64,000 nt of DNA from Paenibacillus sp. VTT E-133291 (GTDB lineage: Bacteria; Bacillota; Bacilli; Paenibacillales; Paenibacillaceae). The translations under genes were made by a program, and so were the position numbers. Below the pieces are notes generated by a model, which saw only the letters and a program-made list of their open reading frames with translations, made no database searches and was not told where the DNA came from. The stretch spans positions 1-64,000 of the forward strand of contig NZ_NFVA01000032.1 in NCBI RefSeq assembly GCF_002264395.1. Reading direction: 5' to 3'. Of this stretch, positions 17,718 to 25,128 are shown in pieces. The first letter of the stretch is position 1. Every line of letters starts with the position of its first letter.

Positions 17718-17800
17718 TATAATCTAATAGCTCTTTAAATCTCTACAGGTAAAAAAAGCATTTTACCAGCAGCTTGGCTATTTACGCCAAGTTGCTTTTT
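17718..17800 (+). terminator. Leader with two stacked hairpins before Tad-like locus 2
   Basis: A TATAAT box lies at 17718-17723 but its -35 is poor. Then a 7-bp hairpin GGTAAAA/TTTTACC (17748-17767) directly abuts an 11-bp stem (17768-17778 with 17786-17796) followed by five T. It is a strong intrinsic terminator. It sits about 40 bases before the first gene of locus 2. It could simply end purU, but the layout mirrors the leader of locus 1. Confidence 0.65.
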
Positions 17801-17839
17801 GTCGTTTTTCAAAACTGTGCTTTTGAGGAGGCGGAAGGC

Positions 17840-18580
17840 TTGGCTTTACAGCGTAGGCAACTGTTGAAACGCAATTATTTCTTCGCAAGTCTCATTTTGA
17901 TTACTGGAGTCGGCGGATTATTAGGCTATGATCTCTACTTCAAGCCCTACGTACTATCCCGAACTGTGGTCAAAATCAAAGTGGAAGGCGGGGAGCTTCT
18001 TCCCAAAAACTATGAGCTGAAAGCAAGTGATTTATATCTGGATTCTGTTCAGACCAAGGATATACCTTCGGGTGTAATTACAGAAATCGCACAAGTGGAG
18101 CACAAAATTACGAATGTAAATCTGACCAATGGAAGTATTTTGACGGCATCCTTAGTGGATGTTAGTGATTTAGAACCCCTAAAGGATGAAGGGATTTTTC
18201 CTATACCGAAGGAGGCTATCTTTGCCATCAATGGTTCACTGCGCAGCCGGGATAAGGTGGATATTTATCTTGTTGATGGAGACCGAGAAAGGCGGAGTGA
18301 ATCGCTTAGCCCAGACAAGAAGGAAGAGGAAGAACTGATCGTGCAGAGCCCAATTAGTGAACCTGCAAAGGAGGTGTTTATATCGGGAGTCACCGTTAAT
18401 TATGTGCGAACAGAAGACAATAATGATGTGCTGGATTCAGAAAAGGGAAACAACAATAATCGTTTTACTTCGACTGGCAAGGTGGCGACACCAGAATTGA
18501 AGCTGAAGAAAAGTGATGGCGAGCGGCTTGGACAATTTTTGGAGCAGGGAAAGAAGCTGTGGATCGTACGGGTCGAGTAG
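17840..18580 (+). CDS. SAF-domain protein, CpaB/RcpC-like (locus 2)
   Basis: A 246-residue protein with a basic N terminus, one membrane helix (about residues 13-30) and an extracytoplasmic SAF-like region. That region has the pattern TVVKIKVEGG, a SAF-type NGSILTASLVD segment and the block RSRDKVDIYLVDG. This is the layout of CpaB/RcpC, a periplasmic or extracytoplasmic Tad component. An Asp/Glu/Asn-rich insertion lies near residues 155-215. The start is TTG at 17840, chosen because GAGGAGGCGG lies at the right distance; frames open further upstream but pass through the terminator hairpin. It is the first gene of locus 2. Confidence 0.78.
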   Translation: MALQRRQLLKRNYFFASLILITGVGGLLGYDLYFKPYVLSRTVVKIKVEGGELLPKNYELKASDLYLDSVQTKDIPSGVITEIAQVEHKITNVNLTNGSILTASLVDVSDLEPLKDEGIFPIPKEAIFAINGSLRSRDKVDIYLVDGDRERRSESLSPDKKEEEELIVQSPISEPAKEVFISGVTVNYVRTEDNNDVLDSEKGNNNNRFTSTGKVATPELKLKKSDGERLGQFLEQGKKLWIVRVE

Positions 18581-18592
18581 GAGGGAAGAGTC

Positions 18593-19657
18593 TTGAAAAT
18601 ATTTAGTCTAGGCCTAGAACAGTTAACCATTAATGATATCAAAAATGCAGGATTTATTGTAATTACACAAAGTGTACTTCCTGATCCATCTCATACAGAG
18701 GGCCATATGCTAATGGTTACCAGTGATCAGATTCAAGCTCAGTCACTTAGCGAACTGCGCCGGAATTATCCGGGCTCAACGATCTTATATGTATATTTGC
18801 AAAAGGGAATCAGTGGTTACCAAGCTGTACATATGCTGTGTGAAAGCTTAGGGATCTATTTTATACCTCCTCGTTCTACCTCGTCAGCGGTGATAGAGAA
18901 GATTCGCTTTATTCTAGACGAGAATGGCGAGGAACGAGGTAATTTGGTTGGTTTTTTTGGATCTGGTCCGGGGATCGGCTGCACTAGTGTAGCCAAACTG
19001 TTCGCAAGACGAATTGCCGCGGCGGGCCTTCGTGTTATTGTCCTTGGACTTGATTTATATGATCCCGGATATGACCGCAAAGCTACCATTAGTCTGGATA
19101 GGCTTCGATCAAGGCTCACAGGGAAGATGATTCATGATGAGGATTTTGAGCAATTGATTAAGCAAGACGGTTACTCGTATCTCCCAGGCAATTACGATTA
19201 CTTAAGCGCACAAGATTATCAGGAGGATGAGATTGAATATTTTTTGTCTAGAGCTGGGGCAAATGCAGATGTGGTTATTGCTGACTTCGGCTCTATCCCG
19301 GAAAGTGCTGCATGGTATGTCGGAATGCACAAATCGGCACTGCGTATGATCGTCACTCATCCAAAGCATGAATACAGACTCGAACCTCTGCTAGAGCTTG
19401 CTGGGCATATGGATCTACATCCACATGATTTTCAACTAATTATTAATCGCAGTAATGTGGAAGAAATATCTTCTCCTAAAAATCTAGCGCTTCGCTTTGG
19501 GACTGAAATTTTGCTGGAGCTGCCGTATTACCAGCCCTTGCAGGAGAGCTTACCCCTAGGCAAAAAAGAGCTGCAGCATGTGGATGATAAGGTACATTCT
19601 CTGCTCGTGTCCATGAGCCTGGCGCCAGAAGCTAAAAAGAAAGGTATATTCCTATGA
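18593..19657 (+). CDS. TadZ/CpaE-like protein with degenerate Walker A (locus 2)
   Basis: A 354-residue protein with an N-terminal receiver-like half and a MinD/ParA-type C-terminal half from about residue 113. The nucleotide loop reads GSGPGIGCTS: the essential Lys is Cys. A Walker B-like DVVIADFGS is kept. TadZ proteins often have atypical Walker A motifs, and this one probably does not hydrolyse ATP. The start is TTG at 18593 behind AGGAGGGA. Its stop overlaps the ATG of the ATPase gene by four bases. Confidence 0.82.
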   Translation: MKIFSLGLEQLTINDIKNAGFIVITQSVLPDPSHTEGHMLMVTSDQIQAQSLSELRRNYPGSTILYVYLQKGISGYQAVHMLCESLGIYFIPPRSTSSAVIEKIRFILDENGEERGNLVGFFGSGPGIGCTSVAKLFARRIAAAGLRVIVLGLDLYDPGYDRKATISLDRLRSRLTGKMIHDEDFEQLIKQDGYSYLPGNYDYLSAQDYQEDEIEYFLSRAGANADVVIADFGSIPESAAWYVGMHKSALRMIVTHPKHEYRLEPLLELAGHMDLHPHDFQLIINRSNVEEISSPKNLALRFGTEILLELPYYQPLQESLPLGKKELQHVDDKVHSLLVSMSLAPEAKKKGIFL

Positions 19658-21099
19658 ATGGAAATCAACCGAACCGTCCATTGTTCTCTCTAAAAGAAAG
19701 TATCCTACGTATGAGCAAACCGGGCAAGGAAGACTTTTATGTATTTTTGCAAAAAATGAAAAACGATATGAACGAAGGGCTGGAACGTGAGGATGATGTT
19801 TACTTCGAGTTAAATGCGAAGGCGCTAATTGGGGATCCGCAGGCGGTTAGCTTTTTTATGAATGAGATAGAGAAATACTTGCGGAAGATACCCTTTACGG
19901 GCATGGTTCCAGAAGCATACAGAACAGCTGCAGAAGCGCTCTATCATGAGTGGAAGGGCTTTGGTCCAGCGTATCGTTGGTTTACGGATCGTGCATACAG
20001 TGAATCAACCGGGCTACAGATGATCGGAAAGCAGATCTTTTATAACCATAAAGGTGAGTTTGTAGTTTATCCATATGAGATGCCTTCACTAGATCGGGTC
20101 GAACAGTTAAAGCGCTCCTTATTAAAAAGTGATCCCAACAAAAAGCTGAACAAGGACAACCCTTCAGTGGAGTTTAAAATGGATGACCCGCTCTGGCCTG
20201 GCCGATTTATTAGGCTTGCCATTTGGGTATCCCCGAGAGTATGGGATGGCTTCACCACAATATCGTTACGGCGGCAGGTTGTAGAGTTTCTGAGTCTAGA
20301 CGATCAGGCGGGTACGGAATGTATTCCTGCGGAAGCGGTTGAAATGATTCGGGTGTTATCATCTACCTTTCGCAATAGCATTATTGCGGGCGCTGTAGGC
20401 TCGGGAAAAACAACCTTTGCAAATACGATCGTCGGTGAGCAACTGCTCGGATCTTCATCCTGTATGGGTGTAGTGATGATAGAAAAGCATCCGGAGTCGA
20501 TTTTACCTTATCAAATTAAAGGGCACCGAATCATTCCAATCCAGGCTGCGAACGAGGAATTGATGGAGGTAGGGGTAGAGTCTCTGCGGCATGATCCGAA
20601 CATTTTGTATATGACCGAGATGCGGTATAACGAATGGGAATTTTATCTGTGGAGTGGGGAAAAAGGGTATGACGGCATCACCGGAACGTTCCACACCGTT
20701 GATTCGGAGGATATTCCTTATCAAGGCGCTTTTGCCGTGTCGACAAGGATTGGCGGGAGCCTTAAGGGGCATTTGATCTCTGCACTGAAATCATGCGAGC
20801 TGGTCTTTATTCTGGAAAGTGTTCCGAACGGAAAGAAGCGGTTAACTCGAATATCGGAAGTCTTTTATGACGAGGAAAAGAACTCTGTATTTGCGAATGA
20901 TCTGATGCGCTGGGAACCCCAGAAGATGCGTTGGTCCTATAATGACAAGCTGACGAAGAACCTGATTCTGAAGATGACTAGGAAAAATGAGCAGGCAACA
21001 CAGTTGCTTCAGAAAGAGCTGGGACAGCTTGCAGCAGCAAAACCAATGGATCAGCCTATCAAAGAAAGCTTGAAATCTAAGATCATTCTTAACGAGTGA
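19654..21099 (+). CDS. TadA/VirB11-like secretion ATPase (locus 2)
   Basis: A 481-residue hexameric-type secretion ATPase. Walker A is GAVGSGKTT (about residues 249-257) and the Walker B-like segment is ILYMTEMR near residue 315. The His box region reads YDGITGTFHTVD. The N-terminal 200 residues differ strongly from TadA of locus 1, and the nucleotide-binding half is divergent too, so this is not a recent duplicate. It should energise the locus 2 machine. The 4-base ATGA overlap couples it to the TadZ-like gene. Confidence 0.88.
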   Translation: MNGNQPNRPLFSLKESILRMSKPGKEDFYVFLQKMKNDMNEGLEREDDVYFELNAKALIGDPQAVSFFMNEIEKYLRKIPFTGMVPEAYRTAAEALYHEWKGFGPAYRWFTDRAYSESTGLQMIGKQIFYNHKGEFVVYPYEMPSLDRVEQLKRSLLKSDPNKKLNKDNPSVEFKMDDPLWPGRFIRLAIWVSPRVWDGFTTISLRRQVVEFLSLDDQAGTECIPAEAVEMIRVLSSTFRNSIIAGAVGSGKTTFANTIVGEQLLGSSSCMGVVMIEKHPESILPYQIKGHRIIPIQAANEELMEVGVESLRHDPNILYMTEMRYNEWEFYLWSGEKGYDGITGTFHTVDSEDIPYQGAFAVSTRIGGSLKGHLISALKSCELVFILESVPNGKKRLTRISEVFYDEEKNSVFANDLMRWEPQKMRWSYNDKLTKNLILKMTRKNEQATQLLQKELGQLAAAKPMDQPIKESLKSKIILNE

Positions 21100-21111
21100 G
21101 GAGGTGAAACC

Positions 21112-22161
21112 GTGGATTTATTATTGTATATTTTTCGTTTTGTCCTTCATTTGTTAATTGTATGGGGAATTTGGCTGCTCATTAAACCGCTAATCGAACG
21201 GCATTTACGACAGGTAGGTCAGAAGTTCGATTATCGGATCAAACATAAAATGAGTATTTTTGGAAAAAGGGTTAGCTCGGTGAAAAAAAGGTTGTGGCTC
21301 TACCGTCATCTAGATAATCTTTTATATTTTGTACACCGAAAATATGAGCCGGGCATTAGCGTTATGCGATTTTTCATGCGTACAGCAATAGTGTTTATCG
21401 CGGTTTTTCTATCAGGACTACTGACGCTAAGCGAGCTTCCTGGGCAATTGAGTTTTAACAATCCTTTTCTGGAGGGGATAACTTTTAACGAAGGGCGTTC
21501 GATTCAGGGGGCTTGGAGATTTCCACTTTTTATGGCTGTGATTTCTGCGACGATTCCTTATTTTCGTATGAGATACATCTACGCGCAGAGGAAGGTGCAT
21601 GGAAGCTATGATTTACTCGATGTAGTCAAAATTTCCACCAAATTCACTCACTTGTCGGTAGATTCCATTCTCGATCGGACAACGGATTTTCTTACGGATA
21701 AGAATGTGCTGAAGGGTCCTTTGAAGCTGCTAGGGGCTGCATTTTCCAATTACAGTAGTGAGAAGGAGCTTGTTGAGGAAGCCGGGAGATTTTCGAATGC
21801 GATTGGCACTACCTTCGCCCTAGAATTTATATCGGATCTGCTCTATGCCGAGAAGGAGGGGACCCGTTATTTAAAAAGCTCATTGATGCTGTTAAATCGT
21901 TCCATGGAACAACAGAGGGAAACGATTTTGACTGTGAAAGCGGGGAGTAGAGATGCGATTAGCCTTGGCTTATACGGAAATCTTTTGGTGCTGATATCAA
22001 CGGTTGGAACCTTTATGTACATGCTGAAGCCTGATATCTATTTCCAATTGCAGTTTGAGACTACAGTAGGACTTTCTTTTTTGATGGTGATCATCTCCGG
22101 TCTTTTTATTTCTTTTGTGATTAGCACTATTCTTGCCAGACCTAAACTGGACTACCACTAA
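21112..22161 (+). CDS. TadB-like membrane platform protein (locus 2)
   Basis: A 349-residue membrane protein: an N-terminal helix (5-25), two helices near residues 80-102 and 135-152, a soluble domain of about 140 residues, and two C-terminal helices. Position after the ATPase and the topology match TadB/type II secretion F proteins, but the sequence lacks the usual T2SSF motifs by eye, so it is a distant or specialised relative. The start is GTG at 21112 behind a perfect AGGAGGTGA. Confidence 0.7.
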   Translation: MDLLLYIFRFVLHLLIVWGIWLLIKPLIERHLRQVGQKFDYRIKHKMSIFGKRVSSVKKRLWLYRHLDNLLYFVHRKYEPGISVMRFFMRTAIVFIAVFLSGLLTLSELPGQLSFNNPFLEGITFNEGRSIQGAWRFPLFMAVISATIPYFRMRYIYAQRKVHGSYDLLDVVKISTKFTHLSVDSILDRTTDFLTDKNVLKGPLKLLGAAFSNYSSEKELVEEAGRFSNAIGTTFALEFISDLLYAEKEGTRYLKSSLMLLNRSMEQQRETILTVKAGSRDAISLGLYGNLLVLISTVGTFMYMLKPDIYFQLQFETTVGLSFLMVIISGLFISFVISTILARPKLDYH

Positions 22162-22172
22162 GGTGATGAGCT

Positions 22173-23042
22173 ATGGACAGATTGTTACTATTAATTACTG
22201 TAATCGGGATTGTATATGTCGCTTTACTTGTCTTTATAAGCAGCAGCAGTAAACAGGAAAAATATCTTGTCCGATTAGGACTGCGGTGGAATAAGTTTGG
22301 GGAACGGATGCAGGGAGATAGACTCCAGCAATTATTGAACGATTCAGGTTTATCTATTGCGGCCCGTAAAATTACGCTTTTCCGTTACTCGGCAGCGCTG
22401 ATTTATTTAATAACTCAAGTCATCAGTGATTTTATTCGTTCAAATTCTTTTTCTATCTATGACCCTCTAATTGCTCTACTTATTCTCATAATTAGCAGTC
22501 CGATGCGCTATCTTCCGTTTGGCTGGGTGCTTGCATGGCTTCATCAAAAAACGGTTATTAAAAAAGACGGTGAGCTGATCTCTTTCATCCGTCTATATGA
22601 GAATAATCGGCTGCGCAAGCGCGGATATGCGCAATTTGGCACTTTTTGCGGGAGTACGGCTGGACATTTTCAATATATACGTCAGGACTTGTACGAGTTG
22701 TCTGAACGAGCAGTAGATGAGGGTGTGGAGGGGGCGATTGAATGGTTCTGTGCCAAGTTTCCGGATAATCATAGTTTTATTAATGACATCCGGTCCATTT
22801 TGCTGGCTACTGAGGGTATGGAGGACGACACAGAAGCGGCGAATTATTTGCGTGAGCAAGGTAAGATTATATCCAAAATCTCCAGTGATCAGTATTTGAA
22901 AAAGTGGTCTTTTATCGGTGATTTATCTACGATCATTAATGTGATCCCATCGATTGCTACTTTTTTGATGATTGTCGCGATGGCGATGCAGTACATTTTG
23001 CTGATCAAAGGGAATTTTAATGGTGTCGGCATGTTCCAGTGA
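22173..23042 (+). CDS. TadC-like membrane platform protein (locus 2)
   Basis: A 289-residue membrane protein with an N-terminal helix, two central helices near residues 67-110 and a C-terminal helix. A cytoplasmic domain lies between. It occupies the tadC position, 11 bases after the TadB-like gene, and has the same topology, but only weak sequence resemblance. The start is ATG at 22173 behind AAGGTGATG. The following 56 bases are extremely AT-rich and may hold an internal promoter or processing site. Confidence 0.68.
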   Translation: MDRLLLLITVIGIVYVALLVFISSSSKQEKYLVRLGLRWNKFGERMQGDRLQQLLNDSGLSIAARKITLFRYSAALIYLITQVISDFIRSNSFSIYDPLIALLILIISSPMRYLPFGWVLAWLHQKTVIKKDGELISFIRLYENNRLRKRGYAQFGTFCGSTAGHFQYIRQDLYELSERAVDEGVEGAIEWFCAKFPDNHSFINDIRSILLATEGMEDDTEAANYLREQGKIISKISSDQYLKKWSFIGDLSTIINVIPSIATFLMIVAMAMQYILLIKGNFNGVGMFQ

Positions 23043-23098
23043 AAAATTGTATATTCAATATTATTTTAAAAATATAAAATAAAAGGGAGATTTTAACA

Positions 23099-23290
23099 AT
23101 GAAAAAGGATGCTATTTCTACAGGTTTGTTTATTGCTATTGGATTTTTATGTGTGGCCATCGTAATTGCTGTTTTGATTCCTGTAGTTCGGGAGGTCATT
23201 GATGCTACGGATGATAATAAACCGACGATTCCGGGTGTGACTTTTATTCAACCACTGGATTCCAGCCAAACTTCAACTGCTCGGGTTTAA
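23099..23290 (+). CDS. Tiny one-helix pilin-like protein A (locus 2)
   Basis: A 63-residue protein that starts MKKDAIS and enters a hydrophobic helix at residue 8 (about 8-31), then a polar tail. It sits where the Flp pilin sits in locus 1, but has no Gly cleavage site and no +5 Glu, so it is not a normal prepilin. It resembles the next gene product (MKKD-x-IS, then FxAIGF). A good AAAGGGA ribosome site precedes it. It may be a structural subunit used without cleavage. Confidence 0.72.
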   Translation: MKKDAISTGLFIAIGFLCVAIVIAVLIPVVREVIDATDDNKPTIPGVTFIQPLDSSQTSTARV

Positions 23291-23297
23291 TTCGATT

Positions 23298-23441
23298 ATG
23301 AAAAAAGACTCTATCTCCATAGCAATGTTTCTGGCTATTGGCTTTGTGATCGCAGGGATGTTTATCACAGTAGCTACGCATATCATTGGCAGCAGTCAAG
23401 ACGATATCATCACACATACTAAGCAAGTAGAGCAATATTAG
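23298..23441 (+). CDS. Tiny one-helix pilin-like protein B (locus 2)
   Basis: A 47-codon gene, easily missed because of its size. The product starts MKKDSISIAMFLAIGF, continues as a hydrophobic helix to about residue 31 and ends in a polar tail (QVEQY). It is a clear paralogue of the 63-residue protein just upstream, sharing MKKD-x-IS and FxAIGF. It begins seven bases after the previous stop without a strong ribosome site of its own, so it is probably coupled. The next gene follows after 15 bases behind GAAGGAGGCG. Confidence 0.72.
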   Translation: MKKDSISIAMFLAIGFVIAGMFITVATHIIGSSQDDIITHTKQVEQY

Positions 23442-23456
23442 AAGGAGGCGTTTCTA

Positions 23457-23837
23457 TTGAAGGAGACCGTCCTCCGGGCATTATTCATGTGGCTTGTCCT
23501 GTTTATTATCCTGCAGCCCATATTTACCTATATTGATTATTTGCTAGATTTACAGGTCAAAGCTAATACGTCCTACATCACACAAAAAGCTGCAACAGAG
23601 GGGATGGTCACAGCGTCTATGCGGAACGAAGTGATTTCAAATCTCAAGGCGATTGGGTTCTCAGAGGGTTCTATAGAAATTACGAGCAGTACGGATACCA
23701 TTCAAGAACGCAAGCAACGAATTGATGTGTATGTAACAGCACCGCGGATAAATTTGTTTCCGTATAACTTTTCCACAGTTTCGCAGCCGACCCGATATTA
23801 TGGCCATGGGTCAATTATGAGTGAATATCTCGATTGA
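23457..23837 (+). CDS. TadE-like anchored protein (locus 2)
   Basis: A 126-residue protein with one N-terminal helix (about residues 5-25) and a small extracytoplasmic domain with the sequence GFSEGSIEITSS near residue 68. The layout (short N terminus, helix, small beta-rich domain) matches TadE-like pseudopilins. No prepilin cleavage motif is present. The start is TTG at 23457 behind AAGGAGGCG. Product name is by position and shape only. Confidence 0.68.
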   Translation: MKETVLRALFMWLVLFIILQPIFTYIDYLLDLQVKANTSYITQKAATEGMVTASMRNEVISNLKAIGFSEGSIEITSSTDTIQERKQRIDVYVTAPRINLFPYNFSTVSQPTRYYGHGSIMSEYLD

Positions 23838-23857
23838 TTAAGGGATGAGCCTAATTT

Positions 23858-24355
23858 ATGGATTACATTATTAAGCTGGCATTTGTCCTGCTGATCTTTA
23901 TCTACTCCTGGTTCTTTCAGATCCAGAATCAGGAGTGGGACATGCTGCGCAGCATGCTAAAAGATGCAAACAATATCGCTGTTCACGATGCTGCGCAGGA
24001 ATTAGATGAAACTGAACTCACACGAGGTCGTCTAATTATCGATCCCGCGCTTGCTTACGATACTTTTCAACATGCCTTGCAGGCGAATCTTGGGCTTGAT
24101 AACGGCCTTTCTCCTCAAGTAGGCAGTCGTTTTAAGAATCAAGTAAAGATCGTGAAGTTTGATATTATTGATGATTCCGATGGAGTGACTTTTCCGCTTT
24201 TATACGAGGATAGTGAATATGGCATTACCAAATACATAGAGGGTCCCTCGGTTATTGCCGTTATCGAGACGGAACATCCGTTGCTGATCTCCAGAGCCAA
24301 AACACAAGAGCCTATCAGAGTACCTGCAGTTCAGGAGTATAAGTTCAATAAGTAG
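23858..24355 (+). CDS. Second TadE-like anchored protein (locus 2)
   Basis: A 165-residue protein with the helix IIKLAFVLLIFIYSWFF at the extreme N terminus and a soluble extracytoplasmic domain. As with its neighbour there is no Gly/Glu prepilin signal. It could be another anchored pseudopilin-like subunit. The start is ATG at 23858, 20 bases after the previous stop, with GGGATGAG as ribosome site. Function is inferred only from context. Confidence 0.66.
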   Translation: MDYIIKLAFVLLIFIYSWFFQIQNQEWDMLRSMLKDANNIAVHDAAQELDETELTRGRLIIDPALAYDTFQHALQANLGLDNGLSPQVGSRFKNQVKIVKFDIIDDSDGVTFPLLYEDSEYGITKYIEGPSVIAVIETEHPLLISRAKTQEPIRVPAVQEYKFNK

Positions 24356-24390
24356 GGAAAATCCAATTGAGACTAGGGAGAGATTCGGGG

Positions 24391-25128
24391 ATGAAGAAGA
24401 GAGTTGTAAAGGCGACTTTGGCAGCGGCAATGTTATTTAGCGTGGTTTTAGGGCAGGGAGTGGCTGTAAAAGCGGAAACGATTACACCAGTAGTTACGGC
24501 TAAGCCAATCACATCCGAGGTACCCGCAGCAACGGTGAAACCTGCAGTTACGCCAGCGCCTATCATGAGGGATAATCTGTTTAAATTTGGTCTGAAGAAA
24601 GACTTGGAGTTGCCTGTGACAGTTACGGCGGGTGGGTTGAGTTATACTCTGGAGAAGCTGATGTTTTACGACGTAAAGTCTAAAGAAGCACAATCTCTAA
24701 TGAAGCTGTATGGTTATTCAGATCGAATTTATAAAACACCTACTAAATATATGGTATGGACTAAACTCACCATTGAAAATAAGGGTAGTAAAATCATTCA
24801 ATTAAGTGCTAAAGATCCGAGTTCGAAATGGTATTTTAAAATGGATGGTAATAATCTTCTTGAACCTGCACCTAAAAATAAAATGTTAGAGTTGAACAAT
24901 AAAGAAGCATTGTGGAATTGGGTATTGAAACCAGGTGAAAAGCTATCTAGCTATCAGATGTATGGGTACATTAAAGACCCTTCAGTTATTTCTATATACG
25001 TTAATCTTGGAGGCGATTTTGAAGAAAAATACATTGTTAAACGCCAGGGGAGTAATTTATATGAAGAAAATTTGGATTGTTCTGCTTACAGTTATACTAG
25101 TTTTTGTATATATCCCACAGAACATTAA
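24391..25128 (+). CDS. Exported protein of locus 2, unknown function
   Basis: A 245-residue secreted protein. The signal peptide MKKRVVK...VAVKA ends near residue 28 and is followed by a Thr/Pro/Val-rich linker (30-60) and an Ig-like domain. The segment WTKLTIENKGSKIIQLSAKD recalls extracellular DUF4352-type domains, but that is only a resemblance. AGGGAGA places the start at ATG 24391 rather than a TTG upstream. Its last 68 bases overlap the start of the next gene in another frame; the last 22 residues (from YEENLDCSAY) are encoded within that overlap and may be a run-on tail. Confidence 0.75.
   Translation: MKKRVVKATLAAAMLFSVVLGQGVAVKAETITPVVTAKPITSEVPAATVKPAVTPAPIMRDNLFKFGLKKDLELPVTVTAGGLSYTLEKLMFYDVKSKEAQSLMKLYGYSDRIYKTPTKYMVWTKLTIENKGSKIIQLSAKDPSSKWYFKMDGNNLLEPAPKNKMLELNNKEALWNWVLKPGEKLSSYQMYGYIKDPSVISIYVNLGGDFEEKYIVKRQGSNLYEENLDCSAYSYTSFCIYPTEH

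Noticed and set aside
24935-25060. Upstream extension of the 754-residue exported protein
   Set aside because: It would place 42 residues before a perfect signal peptide and lies inside the preceding gene in another frame.
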